Source: Symsagittifera roscoffensis (Eukaryota; Xenacoelomorpha; Acoela; Convolutidae). From it: DNA of 64,000 nt. The stretch is from positions 48,211,129-48,275,128 of the forward strand of contig NC_087066.1 of NCBI RefSeq assembly GCF_963678635.1, written 5' to 3'. Position numbers and translations under genes: made by a program. The notes beneath the pieces are model-generated. The model had not been told where the DNA came from. It did not search any database and saw only the letters and a program-made list of their open reading frames with translations. This document shows positions 44,093-53,676 of the stretch, in pieces (the first letter of the stretch is position 1; every line of letters starts with the position of its first letter).

Positions 44093-44146
44093 GATTACCT
44101 AATTTCTATGATTAATCCGGTCATTAATCATGGAAATTAGGTAATC
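44093..44146. repeat. 24-bp-arm palindrome at the 5' border of a retroelement
   Basis: The left arm is 44093-44116 (GATTACCTAATTTC then TATGATTAAT) and the right arm 44123-44146 (ATTAATCATGG then AAATTAGGTAATC). They are inverted with one mismatch and a 6-base centre, CCGGTC. Part of the arm recurs once more at 44150-44160 (AAATTAGGTAA). The coding part of the retroelement starts within 50 bases. Confidence 0.8.
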
Positions 44147-44186
44147 ATAAAATTAGGTAATAGCCCTCATAAAACTTTTATCAGGT

Positions 44187-45672
44187 GACGATGTAACCCA
44201 GAAATGGTACGCAGACGACGGAAATGCAGTCGGTAAATTAGGCAATCTACGAACCGTCCTCGTTAAAATTGTATCACTGGGTAAATTTTTCGGCTACCAC
44301 GTGAAAGCATCCAAATGCCAACTCATTGTCAAGGATGAAAAACTCGGTGAAGCTCAAAAAATCTTCGCAATTACAGGAATCACTATAAAGGCAGGAGCCC
44401 GAGTGCTTGGTTGAGTAATAGGAACAGAACTTGAATGTAAAAAAATCCTGGAATTTCAACAGAATGATCAAATCAAATTTTGAAAATACTAACGAAAATC
44501 GCTAAAACCTCGCCTCAAAACGTTTATGCCTGCTATAATAAAGGAGTTCAAGAAAAGCTTTCATTTCTTGCCAGGACAACGCCTAACACTATGGAAAACT
44601 TAGAAATATGTGAAAGTATTATCAAAGAACAATTATTACCTAACCTAGTCGGTGAAGACACTTTAAACCCCCAATTCCGTGAGATATCTTCCTTGCCCCT
44701 TAAAATGGGCGGACTTAACATCAAGCTGCCATCCGATCATGAAAGCTACCTAGAATGGTCTAAGGAAACATCACTAGTACTGGAATCTCAAGATCCTATT
44801 ACAGCAGTAACACAGCAAGAAAAAATATGTACGAAAATCAAAAAATTGAAAACTGATAGAACAAATCGAAAAAAATCAAACCTCATCAACACCTTAAATG
44901 AAACAGATAAATACGCAATCGACCTGGCCTCTGAAAAGGGAGCCTCTAACTGGCTCAATGCTCTACCACTGAGCAGATACAATTTAAACTGAATAAATCA
45001 GAGTTCAGAGATGGTATTTACTTAAGATACGAATGGGAACCAACCAAAACCCCACTCACATGTGCATGTGGTGCTGATTTTAACTTGACACATGCGCTTC
45101 ACTGTGCAAAGGGTGGTTACACACACATAAGACAAAATGAGATTAGAGACACATTCGCCAACCTCATGAACGAGGTTTGCCATGACGTCGAGAGTGAGCC
45201 GAAACTTCAGCCGTTGCAAGGCGAAAGCTTTGTCAACAATTCAACTACAACTGAAGATGAGGCACGACTTGACAATAAGGCAAACGGACTCTGGGGTTCA
45301 CGATTCAGCCGCGCTTTCTTTGATGTGAAAATTTTCAACCCCCAAGCTAAAACATCGCGAAAACTGCATAAGGATGCATACAAATACCACGAAACGCTGA
45401 AGAACTCCAAATATCAGCAAAGAATTTTAAACGTAGAGCAGAGTAGCTTCTGCCCGCTAATTTTTGGATGCACCGGTGGCGCTGCTCCAACAGCCACGCG
45501 GACGATGCAGCGATTGGCCGAAAAACTAAGTGAAAAAAGACAAGAAAGCTATCCAGAATCTATAAACTACATAAGAACTAAAATAAGAAGTACATCAACA
45601 TGGGAAAACTTTGACAAGGCAATGAAGATTAATAAAGAACAATGGGTGGATAATCAATACCCTGAAAAATGA
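44187..45672 (+). pseudogene. reverse transcriptase C-terminal part with zinc-like HAL-C motif
   Basis: The frame around 44193 gives KWYADDGNAVGKL with the YADD catalytic box at 44208-44219, then LGKFFGYHVKASKC; a TGA near 44413 and a frameshift follow. A 170-codon frame (44480-44992) contains SSLPLKMGGLNIKLPSD and EKGASNWLNALPLSRY. After one more shift (near 44985) a 0.7-kb frame gives TCACGADFNLTHALHCAKGG then IRQNEIRDT, a Cys/His pattern C-x-C-x(8)-H-x3-C, and ends at 45672. RT domains upstream of YADD are missing, so the copy is 5' truncated. Confidence 0.75.
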
Positions 45673-45696
45673 TCAGATGGTGTCGTATTAAGAACG

Positions 45697-46224
45697 TTGA
45701 ATAAGATCATCGACCGAAAAACTGACACACGAACAACGGTAACATCAGTCAAGGAAGATCCTTTAAAGGTCAGTGCACCCATTATAACATTACAATACCG
45801 GGGTAATGCATCGGAGTGGTTTGCTGCCAAACTGCGTCAAAACGCCGGAGCCCAAGTGATATTTACTACGAGAAAGCTCAAGACTTGCCTACCGTCCCTT
45901 AAATCTCCCTTTGCGAAAGATTTGAAATCCAGAGTGGTCTACAAGCTCACATGTAGTGGATGTAATTCCACCTATGTTGGACAAACGTTCCGGCATTTGA
46001 CCACGCGGATTGAAGAGCATCACAAGGAAGATTCGCCAGTAGGGCAACATTTGAGAGAATGTGACAGGGATGGTAAGAGCGCTGAGCTTAAGTCTGAGAT
46101 TATAGATCAATCAAGTAACATACAGAAACTCCTCACTCTGGAGGCCTTACATATTTGGAAAGAACGCCCCAGAATTAACACGCGCGAGGAGTTAAGGAGC
46201 AGGGAGCTGACATTTGAATTATAG
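45697..46224 (+). CDS. GIY-YIG endonuclease ORF
   Basis: An intact 175-codon frame. The nuclease domain spans about residues 78-165: VVYKLTCSGCNSTYVGQT, with VVY (45934-45942) and YVG (45973-45981) standing for GIY and YIG, a C-x2-C between them (45952-45963), the catalytic Arg in TTRIEEH, a His-rich SPVGQHLREC segment, the Glu in LEALHIWKERP, and a final PRIN. This order and the CxxC insert are those of GIY-YIG domains from Penelope-like and related retroelements. It would nick DNA to prime reverse transcription. The ORF is intact although the RT before it is broken. Confidence 0.8.
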   Translation: MNKIIDRKTDTRTTVTSVKEDPLKVSAPIITLQYRGNASEWFAAKLRQNAGAQVIFTTRKLKTCLPSLKSPFAKDLKSRVVYKLTCSGCNSTYVGQTFRHLTTRIEEHHKEDSPVGQHLRECDRDGKSAELKSEIIDQSSNIQKLLTLEALHIWKERPRINTREELRSRELTFEL

Positions 46225-46474
46225 TACATGTTTAAACATGACTAAAAATTGCAATTTTTGAAAAAATAAACTGACATGTCAGTTTGGATAAAACATCAAA
46301 TCGAAAAATTATGACTCAAGTAACAAAAAAGTATGGAAATTGTCATAATCGATGAAATAATGATTACGTAATAACAGATGTAAAAATGTGATTGGTTAAA
46401 AATTTCTAACATGTTCTTTTTGAATTTCATACATGATCTTTGATCATTTTATTGTAAATAAAAAATTTTATATC

Positions 46475-46499
46475 CTGACGATGCACAAAATGTGCGAAA
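46475..46499 (+). promoter_or_regulatory. hammerhead-core-like motif in the element 3' region
   Basis: CTGACGA (46475-46481) is followed by a small hairpin GCACA-AAA-TGTGC (46483-46495) and then GAAA (46496-46499). The hammerhead ribozyme core is CUGANGA, stem II, GAAA. One extra T lies before the stem, and convincing stems I and III with a cleavage triplet were not found. Hammerhead motifs are known in Penelope-like elements. Treated as a suggestion only. Confidence 0.3.
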
Positions 46500-46520
46500 A
46501 CGTTTGAATTAACAATTTTA

Positions 46521-47640
46521 AAAAATTCTTACTTAACTAAAATAAGCTTTGCGCTCCTGAGAAGCTCTATACTTTGTATAAGGAGATGCAGATCGCTACG
46601 CAAAGTTCAATTTATTTACGACGATGCATTTAATGCTGATTTATGACTTCATGGCTGATATATATGCATTTTTATATCGCTGGTATGGCCCTATCCAGGT
46701 TGTGCACTTACCGTAACTAAACGGAAGGACCCCTTTTGTAATTTAGTTTTTTTTTTTTAAATCCGGTCATGGTGCGGGACTTTGTTTTAAACTGTTAAAA
46801 ACAAAAGCAGTTAAAAACAGAATAGCGTTAAAAGAAATAACCTAACTTTTCTTGTTTTGTGATGTTTTCGACACTTGGGATGGCGAACATGTCCTTGCGA
46901 AATCAACTGAATGTGGAAAAAGCAGGAAAATTGACTTTTTGTGAAAACAATTTACTTGTTTAATTGATTGTTTAACGAATGCGTTTATTCATCTGTTATT
47001 TATCGTATTTTAAAGAAAGTAGCAGAACTTGGGTCTTTCTGAGAAAAACATATTAAACATGCTTCTTACATTTGAAACGTTTTTTCGTACGCTTATTACG
47101 TTCTATTATTATTATTATCATTATTATCCTATCGTACGACTGGATAAAAAATGATTTAAACTACCACATTGATTCCGGTTACCATGTTAATTTCTGACTT
47201 TTTGATTTACTTAAAATACGAAAAGAAATAGAAAAAAAATGATATAGTTAAAAACAGCTTAGCAGGGAAACTAAAAACTTGTCATCGATTGAAAAATTAT
47301 CTACTCGAATGTCTATTTCCATGTCAAGTTTGCTTTCTAGAAAAAATCTTTTTAACCCCCCTATATTTTGTTCAGCATGCTATTTTATTCCTGGTTTACT
47401 TTATCCTTTATAATAACTAAGATTGAATAAGTTAGTGCAAATGGGGCAAGTGATTTGCCTTGATGAAATTTTTGAAGCGACCGATCGGTGCATATTGATT
47501 TAGTTAATAGCTGTATTTGCTGTAAAGTTAGTTGGATTTTGAATACCTCTCTGACCGGGACCCTTCTATCACAGGTTATTATCAGGTTTTTACAGGGTCT
47601 CCTCTATCACACTTGTACCGTAAACAATCCTTAAACTGTT
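46521..47640. other. spacer upstream of the TBC gene
   Basis: AT-rich, about 1.1 kb, no ORF with recognisable coding features. It includes a short TTATTATTATTATCATTATTATC run at 47106. It should hold the promoter and any 5' non-coding exon of the TBC gene. No TATA box can be assigned with confidence. Confidence 0.45.
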
Positions 47641-47645
47641 TTCAG
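47634..47645 (+). promoter_or_regulatory. probable splice acceptor in the TBC gene 5' UTR
   Basis: The run AAACTGTTTTCAG ends 38 bases before the ATG at 47684 and looks like a 3' splice site with a short pyrimidine tract. It may join an upstream non-coding exon, or serve as a trans-splicing site in lineages with a spliced leader. Confidence 0.45.
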
Positions 47646-47683
47646 ATAACTTAGCGTCCACCGGGAAAGGCAGCCTGAACAGG

Positions 47684-49270
47684 ATGCCACCAAAAGTGGA
47701 CCAATTTGGCTTTGTAGTTCAGACAGACCAGCCAGGAGGCCCTGAAAGTGAAAACAATACCCCCAACAATGAACAGAAATCGCAACAAAGTGAAGAATAT
47801 TCAGCTAGAAACCGGGTTCGTGAAATGAAATGGCTCGATATGTTTAACCGATGGGATTTTTTTATTAAGAAAAATCAACGTAAACTTCGAGATAGATGTC
47901 GGAAGGGAATTCCTCAGTCATGTCGAGGGAAAGCTTGGCTAAAGCTCACTAGTGCTTCGAAGCTACAACAGCATCGTAGCGATATATATGATAAATTGCT
48001 GGGTAAGAATTTAGACAAAAAACTCGCAGATGAGATCAAGCGAGATCTACACAGAACGTTGCCACAGCATACGATGTTTCTAAATAGCACTGGTCAAGGA
48101 CAGAAGAAGCTTTATGAGGTTCTGAAATGCTATGCTCTGTACAACCCTAGAATTGGATATTGTCAGGTTCTGTCCCCAATAACCGCAGTTTTGCTTTTGT
48201 ACATGGATTGTGAAGAAGCATTTTGGGTTCTGGTCAGAATTTGCGACGTCTATCTTATCGGATATTTCGACGAAGGCATGAAGGGTATCCAGATAGATGC
48301 TTTAATATTCAGAGAGCTCTGTAAAAAGTTCTTACCAAAGCACTACAGTATTTTATCTCGTTGTCAAATCGATTTCGTTGTGTTAGTTCAAAAGTGGTTT
48401 TTCTGTATATTTTCGCGGACTTTGCCATGGCATATCTCGCTGCGAGTTTGGGACTGCTTTTTCTTTGAAGGAAAATGGTGTTTGTTTAGAGTAGGGTTGA
48501 CTTTATTAAAGTACTCTTTAATAGAATTCATTCTCAACCCTGCGAGCGCTGATGAGTTCACAGTTTTGAAAACAATCCATCATTTCAACGTGGAAGCTCT
48601 TCACGAAGAAAAATTTCTACAGAAGTCTCTTGACTTCAAAATAACGAGTGAAGCAAAGAAAAAGTTAAATGAGTTATGCACTCGACAGTTCGAGAAGAAG
48701 AAAGCAGAAGAAATAGCTGCTCGTAGAGCACAGCAAGAAGCGGATACTAACCGTGGAAGTTTCCTGAATAAAATAGGAAGGTACATGTTTACGAAAAACA
48801 AAAACGGAATCAATCCAAATGAACCGGGATCTTCAAGAGGTCAAGATGAAAACTACTACTATGCCACGCATAAAAGTAGCAATAGTCAAAGAAAACACAA
48901 ATCAGAGCCACTATCTGACCCCATACATCCGGATATGGTAAATGAAATCTTGAAACCAGAGGAAACAGGCAATGAAGAGTTCTTGGAAGCCGAAAACACA
49001 ACCATGAATACATCAGGATCAAGGTCAATCGTAGTTGAAGTGAAACCGAATCACTCTAATACTGGGTTGTCAGGGTCAAGAATAGGGCGCAATCATTCAG
49101 CTTTAAATGATATTGACAAACCTTCGCGGGCGCGTCACTCGCTTACATTAAACGAGGCAGACAGCACAGAGAACTTCAGGCCGATAGAAGCGGGCCCAGG
49201 AGCGAGTCCCAAAAGTCCTAAGAGGTCTCCTCGCTCAACAAGAATGCTACCCGACATTGAGACAAGATAA
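47684..49270 (+). CDS. TBC-domain RabGAP, TBC1D10-like
   Basis: A 528-codon frame without introns. The N-terminal 45 residues are polar. The lead-in REMKWLDMFNRWD and RCRKGIPQSCRGKAW (residues 72-85) are typical of the TBC1D10/EPI64 group. The TBC domain covers about residues 72-285. Its arginine finger is in IKRDLHR (118-124, Arg124) and its glutamine finger in YCQ (159-161), so GAP activity on a Rab GTPase is expected, with a cytosolic or membrane-bound role in vesicle traffic. A charged helix (about 320-352) follows, then a disordered Ser/Asn/Glu tail to residue 528. The end does not match the PDZ ligand known for human EPI64. The ATG has A at -3. The gene is isolated between mobile elements but intact. 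Confidence 0.92.
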   Translation: MPPKVDQFGFVVQTDQPGGPESENNTPNNEQKSQQSEEYSARNRVREMKWLDMFNRWDFFIKKNQRKLRDRCRKGIPQSCRGKAWLKLTSASKLQQHRSDIYDKLLGKNLDKKLADEIKRDLHRTLPQHTMFLNSTGQGQKKLYEVLKCYALYNPRIGYCQVLSPITAVLLLYMDCEEAFWVLVRICDVYLIGYFDEGMKGIQIDALIFRELCKKFLPKHYSILSRCQIDFVVLVQKWFFCIFSRTLPWHISLRVWDCFFFEGKWCLFRVGLTLLKYSLIEFILNPASADEFTVLKTIHHFNVEALHEEKFLQKSLDFKITSEAKKKLNELCTRQFEKKKAEEIAARRAQQEADTNRGSFLNKIGRYMFTKNKNGINPNEPGSSRGQDENYYYATHKSSNSQRKHKSEPLSDPIHPDMVNEILKPEETGNEEFLEAENTTMNTSGSRSIVVEVKPNHSNTGLSGSRIGRNHSALNDIDKPSRARHSLTLNEADSTENFRPIEAGPGASPKSPKRSPRSTRMLPDIETR

Positions 49271-49279
49271 TGTTGAGTT

Positions 49280-49285
49280 AATAAA
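49280..49285 (+). terminator. AATAAA polyadenylation signal after the TBC gene
   Basis: A canonical AATAAA lies 10 bases beyond the TAA stop. If it is used, the 3' UTR would be very short. Other A/T-rich signals further on are possible. Confidence 0.4.
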
Positions 49286-49289
49286 ACTG

Positions 49290-50405
49290 GGTGTTGTCAA
49301 GCACGTATCATGGACATCCTATCACTGCAGTATAAAAACTAAAAACTAGCTAACTACTAAGTTCAATGGTGCTTCATCGGCTACCTTCAATGTCTAATTA
49401 TAAATCAACTACTGTATTTTAGAAAATTAGGTGTTCTTCGGGTTTTCAATTGTGTTTTTGGTAATCGAGATTACATCGATATTTTAAGCCTTCATCCAAA
49501 AACAAATTAGTGTATAAGTTTTGCCATTTGAAAACCCGTTGAATTTTGACCATCATCTGGGGTCTTCCATTTATATCTGCTTAGTTTCCGTTTCATGTTC
49601 ACTTTAATGTCTCTTTCATACCAAACTTCTTAGTCTCAATGTCTTATTTCATGCAAGCTTTAGCATGCACAACGCCAGAAAAATTGAAATACGTCTAACC
49701 TATAAAAAGTTCATAAATTTATTTTTGTCGTCAATGATTTTTTTGAAAGTCAGACAAGTAGAGCTCAACGATGCAAAATAAGTCATGCTAATCAGTGCGC
49801 TAGTTGTTGTTTTTGTAGCCCCGTAGGTTCTCTTGTCGACAATAGGTTCGTTTGTTTCGGATGTTTTTTTTAGTTCTGACTGGTCTTTTGTAATTGGGCC
49901 CCATGGGGCTATAGGTAGGGCATGTAACTGATGTGGGATAATTGATTGTTATTTGTAACACTGGAATTCACATAAATAGTGCTTCTGTTTACCGAATATG
50001 CGCCAAACATAAACTTAATTGTGTCTGGGAGCATGATTTCATATGAACGACCCAGTTTGCTAATTTCGTATTCCTATTTTTTCTCACCATTGAAATTGGG
50101 TAGGAACTTGGTATTCGTGTTTGCTTCAATTTTTTCTCTTTTTTTTTCGGTTTTCCACGCAAAATCAAATACCCTCAATAATCAGCGAAATGGTCGGGTA
50201 ATAATAGATTCAAAGCTTTTCCCAGTGCCGAGAAAAAGGGTTGAAAATTTTTGAGTCTTAGTCCTATTTCGAGCGAGTATAAGAGTTCGAAATTAGAGTC
50301 AAAGTTTTCATTCAAATAAAGAAAAGTTTAATTTTACTCCGAGAAAACTAGGTTTGGAAGCTACATTTAGTGCTTACTTGGTAATTGCTTCCCAAAACTT
50401 ACTGC
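49290..50405. other. spacer between the TBC gene and the young LINE
   Basis: No gene is supported. A 12-base palindrome GCCCCATGGGGC lies near 49899. A 91-codon frame at 49979-50254 lacks any recognisable feature. Confidence 0.45.
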
Positions 50406-50420
50406 TAGAAAATCTTCTGT
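50406..50420. repeat. target-site duplication, left copy
   Basis: TAGAAAATCTTCTGT, identical to 53662-53676. The two copies flank the LINE exactly: the 3' CAA-repeat tail abuts this copy, and the truncated 5' end abuts the other. Confidence 0.9.
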
Positions 50421-50437
50421 TGTTGTTGTTGTTGTTA

Positions 50438-50459
50438 GCCCACGCGGGTCGGGTTGGGC
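50438..50459 (-). other. 3'-terminal stem-loop of the young LINE
   Basis: On the minus strand the last bases before the CAA tail are GCCCA, a 12-base loop, and TGGGC. Such 3' hairpins are commonly what the LINE RT recognises on its own RNA. Its role here is inferred from position. Confidence 0.45.
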
Positions 50460-50493
50460 TCTTCTGTCTCCAGGTCAAGGAACTTAGCAACCT

Positions 50494-53395
50494 CTACCGG
50501 CCGAAGCCACAGGTCTGCTGGGGTGAGTCGGTTAAAATTTTCTGGGTGTCTTCTTTGAAGCAGCTTATAATTGAGGGGCGAAGTAGACGGGGAGGAGGGG
50601 GATGTGAATGTATAAAATTAATGGGATGGTGGGAACGATAGGTAGAGATAAAAAATTGAGATGACAGAAGGGTATGGTGGTCTTTGACCGTTAGGATTTC
50701 AGATTCACTGTGCAGGTGGGCAGTGGAACTCATTAGTTTTGATCCAGTAACAACGCGAAGGGATTGGTTTTGGGCAACCTGCAGGCAATTTATGGAGGTG
50801 TTACTTGATGCGTGGGACCATGCGGGGGCTGCATAGTCAAGTATGGGGCGAATTAAAGCTTTAAAAGTTAGGAGGAGGGTTTCTTTGGAGTGACCCCAGG
50901 TTGATCCTGCTAATGCCTTCAGGATTCCGATCCTGCGTCTGGCCTTTTCAATGGATTGTTTGCAGTGAGTGGCAAAACAAAGTGTTGGATCAAATGTCAC
51001 CCCTAAGATTGTTGGATTTTTGTTTAGGGGTAGCGCCTCGTTATTTAAAAGAACACTAGGTGTTTTATTAAATTCTTTGTTATAAGAGGAGAAAAGTGTA
51101 ACTGATCCTTTAGAGGACGCGAAACTTAGTTTGCGTGAGGTGAAAAAATCGTAGAGCCTTTTTAGGTAGCTATTGATGGAGTTTGAGGCGATATCAATAT
51201 TGGAACTGCTTGCGAAGGGGTGGAAATCGTCTGCATACGAAACAAGGTTTACATTATCGGGAGGTGGCGGTGCATCATGGACATAGAAATTGAAGAGTGT
51301 GGGTGATAAAACAGAACCTTGGGGTACGCCACAGTGGATTATTCGATAGGGGGATGTGTGTTCACGGAATGAGGTGGCAGCCTGTCGACCATTAAGGTAA
51401 TTACTTAGCCAGCGGACTAGACTTCTTGGGAGGGGAGTGTCATGAACGAGTTCCACAAGTGAGCGATGACACACCATGTCGAAAGCCTTAGATAAGTCAA
51501 GTGTGGCCAGTACCGTACGTTTAGGGGGCGATTTTGGTTAAAACCGTCTGAAATGTAAAATTCGAGAGTGGAGAGAGCTGTGGTGGTGGAGTGAAAAGGG
51601 CGGAAGCCGTGTTGGTGTTTGGCGTTGGGGAGATGTTTGGTAAAGATGGGGTGAACGAGCCTCTCCAGAATTTTAACAGCTGGGCAGAGTAAGGATATAG
51701 GTCTGTAAGATGTTGATTGTTTAAGATCCTTATTGGGCTTTGGAAGCGGTGCAATTTTTGAATTTTTCCAAATTTGGGGGATAATGTTTTCGGACAAAGA
51801 GATATTAAAAAGGTATGTTAAGTATTGAGTAGCAAGTGGGCCGAGATGTTTAAGATGTATATTACAAAGGCCGTCGGGACCTAGCGCTCGCGATGGTTTG
51901 CTGTCTGCAATGGCTTGTTTAGTATTTTCAGAGGTAAAAATTGGGCTGTCTGACAGCGGTAGTTTGGCAATTTTTCTTCTCGTTATACGAAGGAGTTTGT
52001 CAGAGGCGTGGGGTCTGGCATTGGTGAATTGTTTGTTAAAAGAGCTGGTAATATCACGAGGTGAGTGTATGGGTTTAGAACCAAAAGTAATGGGGTGTCT
52101 TCCTGCCACGGGCTTAGATCCATTTAAGGAGCGTACCACTTTCCAGAACTTTCTGACACCAGTGCGGTAGTCGCAAGTCCGGAGGAATTCTCGCCATTTA
52201 TTTTCTTTGTCCTTTGCTGTCTGTTTCATGAGTCTACAGTTCAGTTGGGATATGACTTCTGGGGGGAGATTTTGTTGTCGGCTTAAATCTCTTTCGGCGG
52301 CAAGGGCAGTGGACTCGGGGGAAAGAGAGGGAGTGAAGTGGCGAATACGGCCAGCGGGGATGTGGTGGCGTGCTGCCCTGAGCACCAGGTCCCTCAAGAA
52401 TTTCTCTCCGGCGGCAACTCCGGAAGGTGGAACCGCTGAAAAGAAACCCTCCTCAATTTCCTCTGTGAATTTGATCCAATCTGCTTTTAAAAAATTTATA
52501 AAAGTCCTTTTAGGTGAAAAATTTATAAAATCATCCAAGGGTAGTTCTAGAAGAATGGGTAGGTGATCTGATCCTAGAGATTTAATTGGGGTCCATGATG
52601 TGGAGAGTAAGAGCGATTGGGATGCGAGGGAAAAATCTGGTGACGAGAGTTGGTTTTCTGAGTTAAAAGGGACTCTGGTTTGTGTGTCATCATTTAATGG
52701 TGCAAAGGTGGATTCGGTTATTTCATTGCTAAGTACAGAACCGCGTTGATCTTCCTCGATGTTGGAGTTCCATAGTTGTGAATGCGCGTTGGCATCCCCG
52801 AGTACTAAGGCGTCCCCAGGTTCAAGTAGTTCGGCAAGGGACGCAGAGTAACCAGGGTGACAGCTCGAGCGCGGGGGGATGTAGAAATTATAAATACGAA
52901 GCTTGGATGAACTGGCTACCACTGATATGCCCATAGCCTCTAGTGTTCCATCGTTGTTAATATTTATTTCTTCGTATTGTATCGACTCATGTATGGCTAT
53001 GAGAAGACCGCCCCCTTCTTTTTCTCGATCTTTTCTAATTAAAGTGTAGTGTGAGCCAAGTGAGGGGTTTCGAGATTTCTTTCTTAATTTAGTTTCTTGG
53101 AAGACAGCAATATGAATTTGATTTTGAGATAAGAAAGCAGCAATTTCGGGTGCTTTTCCGGAGATACCGTTGCAATTAAATTGAAGGATTTTTAAAAGGC
53201 CTTTGGCGGGGTGTGGTGAACTATTTACATTATTAACAGCAGTATGATTAAAATGGTTGTTTGAACTTGAGTTATTTACACTATTTACACGATTACGATT
53301 TGCGCGATTTTGGGAGGAGGAATTATTATTCGAGGAGGTGGGAAGGGTGGGAGGGGGAGGGGGGTTAGGGAGGTGGGGTTGGGGGGCGGTTAGGG
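50494..53395 (-). pseudogene. APE endonuclease + reverse transcriptase ORF of the young LINE
   Basis: The linker frame is open from about 53395 and runs into the endonuclease: KILQFNCNGI, VFQETKL, NFYIPP, LVLGDANAHSQLW and SLGSDHLPIL are all present, covering the Asn, Glu, Asp/Asn and Asp-His catalytic positions. The RT has SRALGPDGLC, SYRPISLL, then a frameshift near 51525 where a run of C appears to be one base short, then LDLSKAFDMV, GVPQGSVLSP and the catalytic YADD near 51230. It ends with a stop near 50494. Apart from that one missing base the product would be about 960 residues. It performs target-primed reverse transcription. Confidence 0.92.
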
Positions 53396-53661
53396 AAGTT
53401 GAACAAGTTTGGGAGTTGGGGTGGTCAAGTTAGAGGACCTGGTGCCTGGGGGAGGTAAAATGTAGGTAGAGGTACAGGTAGGGCAATAGTAGTCAGGGTG
53501 GTGTTGGTTAAGGTGGGTAAGACCACTACATTTAAGGTGAATGTAACCACAGATGTGGCACCAGACACTGGGCTGGGTGCGTTTGATGCGAAAAGAGCAA
53601 GGGGAGCAAAAGTAAGGTCCTGGACCAGGGTTTGGATTAATGCCGGAGCGGAGTAGTAGTA
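53385..53661 (-). pseudogene. 2A-like peptide and PHD-like zinc finger of the young LINE
   Basis: The minus frame begins at the element border with LLLRSGINPNPGP; the NPGP end (53621-53632) and the preceding Leu-rich run match the pattern of 2A ribosome-skipping peptides found at the start of several LINE proteins. The usual D-x-E positions are Gly and Asn here, so skipping may be weak. Directly after comes a zinc finger (53474-53608) with C-x2-C, VWCHIC, an IHLKC and a final YYCPTC, a PHD-like Cys4-His-Cys3 layout with one residue fewer than usual before the His. The frame ends in a stop near 53390, where the endonuclease frame takes over by a one-base shift. Confidence 0.75.
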
Positions 53662-53676
53662 TAGAAAATCTTCTGT
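53662..53676. repeat. target-site duplication, right copy
   Basis: TAGAAAATCTTCTGT, identical to 50406-50420. Removing the LINE and one copy restores a continuous host sequence. Confidence 0.9.

Larger units (their letters stand above)
44160..46520 (+). mobile_element. 5'-truncated retroelement: YADD RT part plus GIY-YIG endonuclease ORF
   Basis: A truncated reverse transcriptase starting just before its YADD box is followed by a long C-terminal region with a cysteine/histidine motif, then 24 bases later a separate GIY-YIG endonuclease ORF, then a short AT-rich 3' region. GIY-YIG nucleases in animal retroelements are known from Penelope-like elements, where they are fused to the RT. Here the RT part does not show Penelope RT landmarks. 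Either two elements are nested side by side or this is a two-ORF element. Confidence 0.6.
50421..53661 (-). mobile_element. young, nearly intact LINE insertion, minus strand
   Basis: 3241 bp, bounded by a perfect 15-bp target-site duplication. In the element's own direction: a 2A-like peptide right at the 5' border, a PHD-like zinc finger, a Pro/Asn-rich linker, APE endonuclease, RT, a 3' UTR of about 70 bases and a (CAA)n tail. The 5' end starts inside coding sequence, so the copy is 5' truncated. Coding damage is limited to about two single-base frameshifts, both in or near homopolymer runs, so it looks recent. It is unrelated in detail to the two convergent LINEs at 4.5-14.4 kb. Confidence 0.93.

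Noticed and set aside
46475-46520. Confident hammerhead ribozyme
   Set aside because: The core is present with one extra base, but stems I and III and a cleavage site are not convincing. Kept only as a low-confidence motif.
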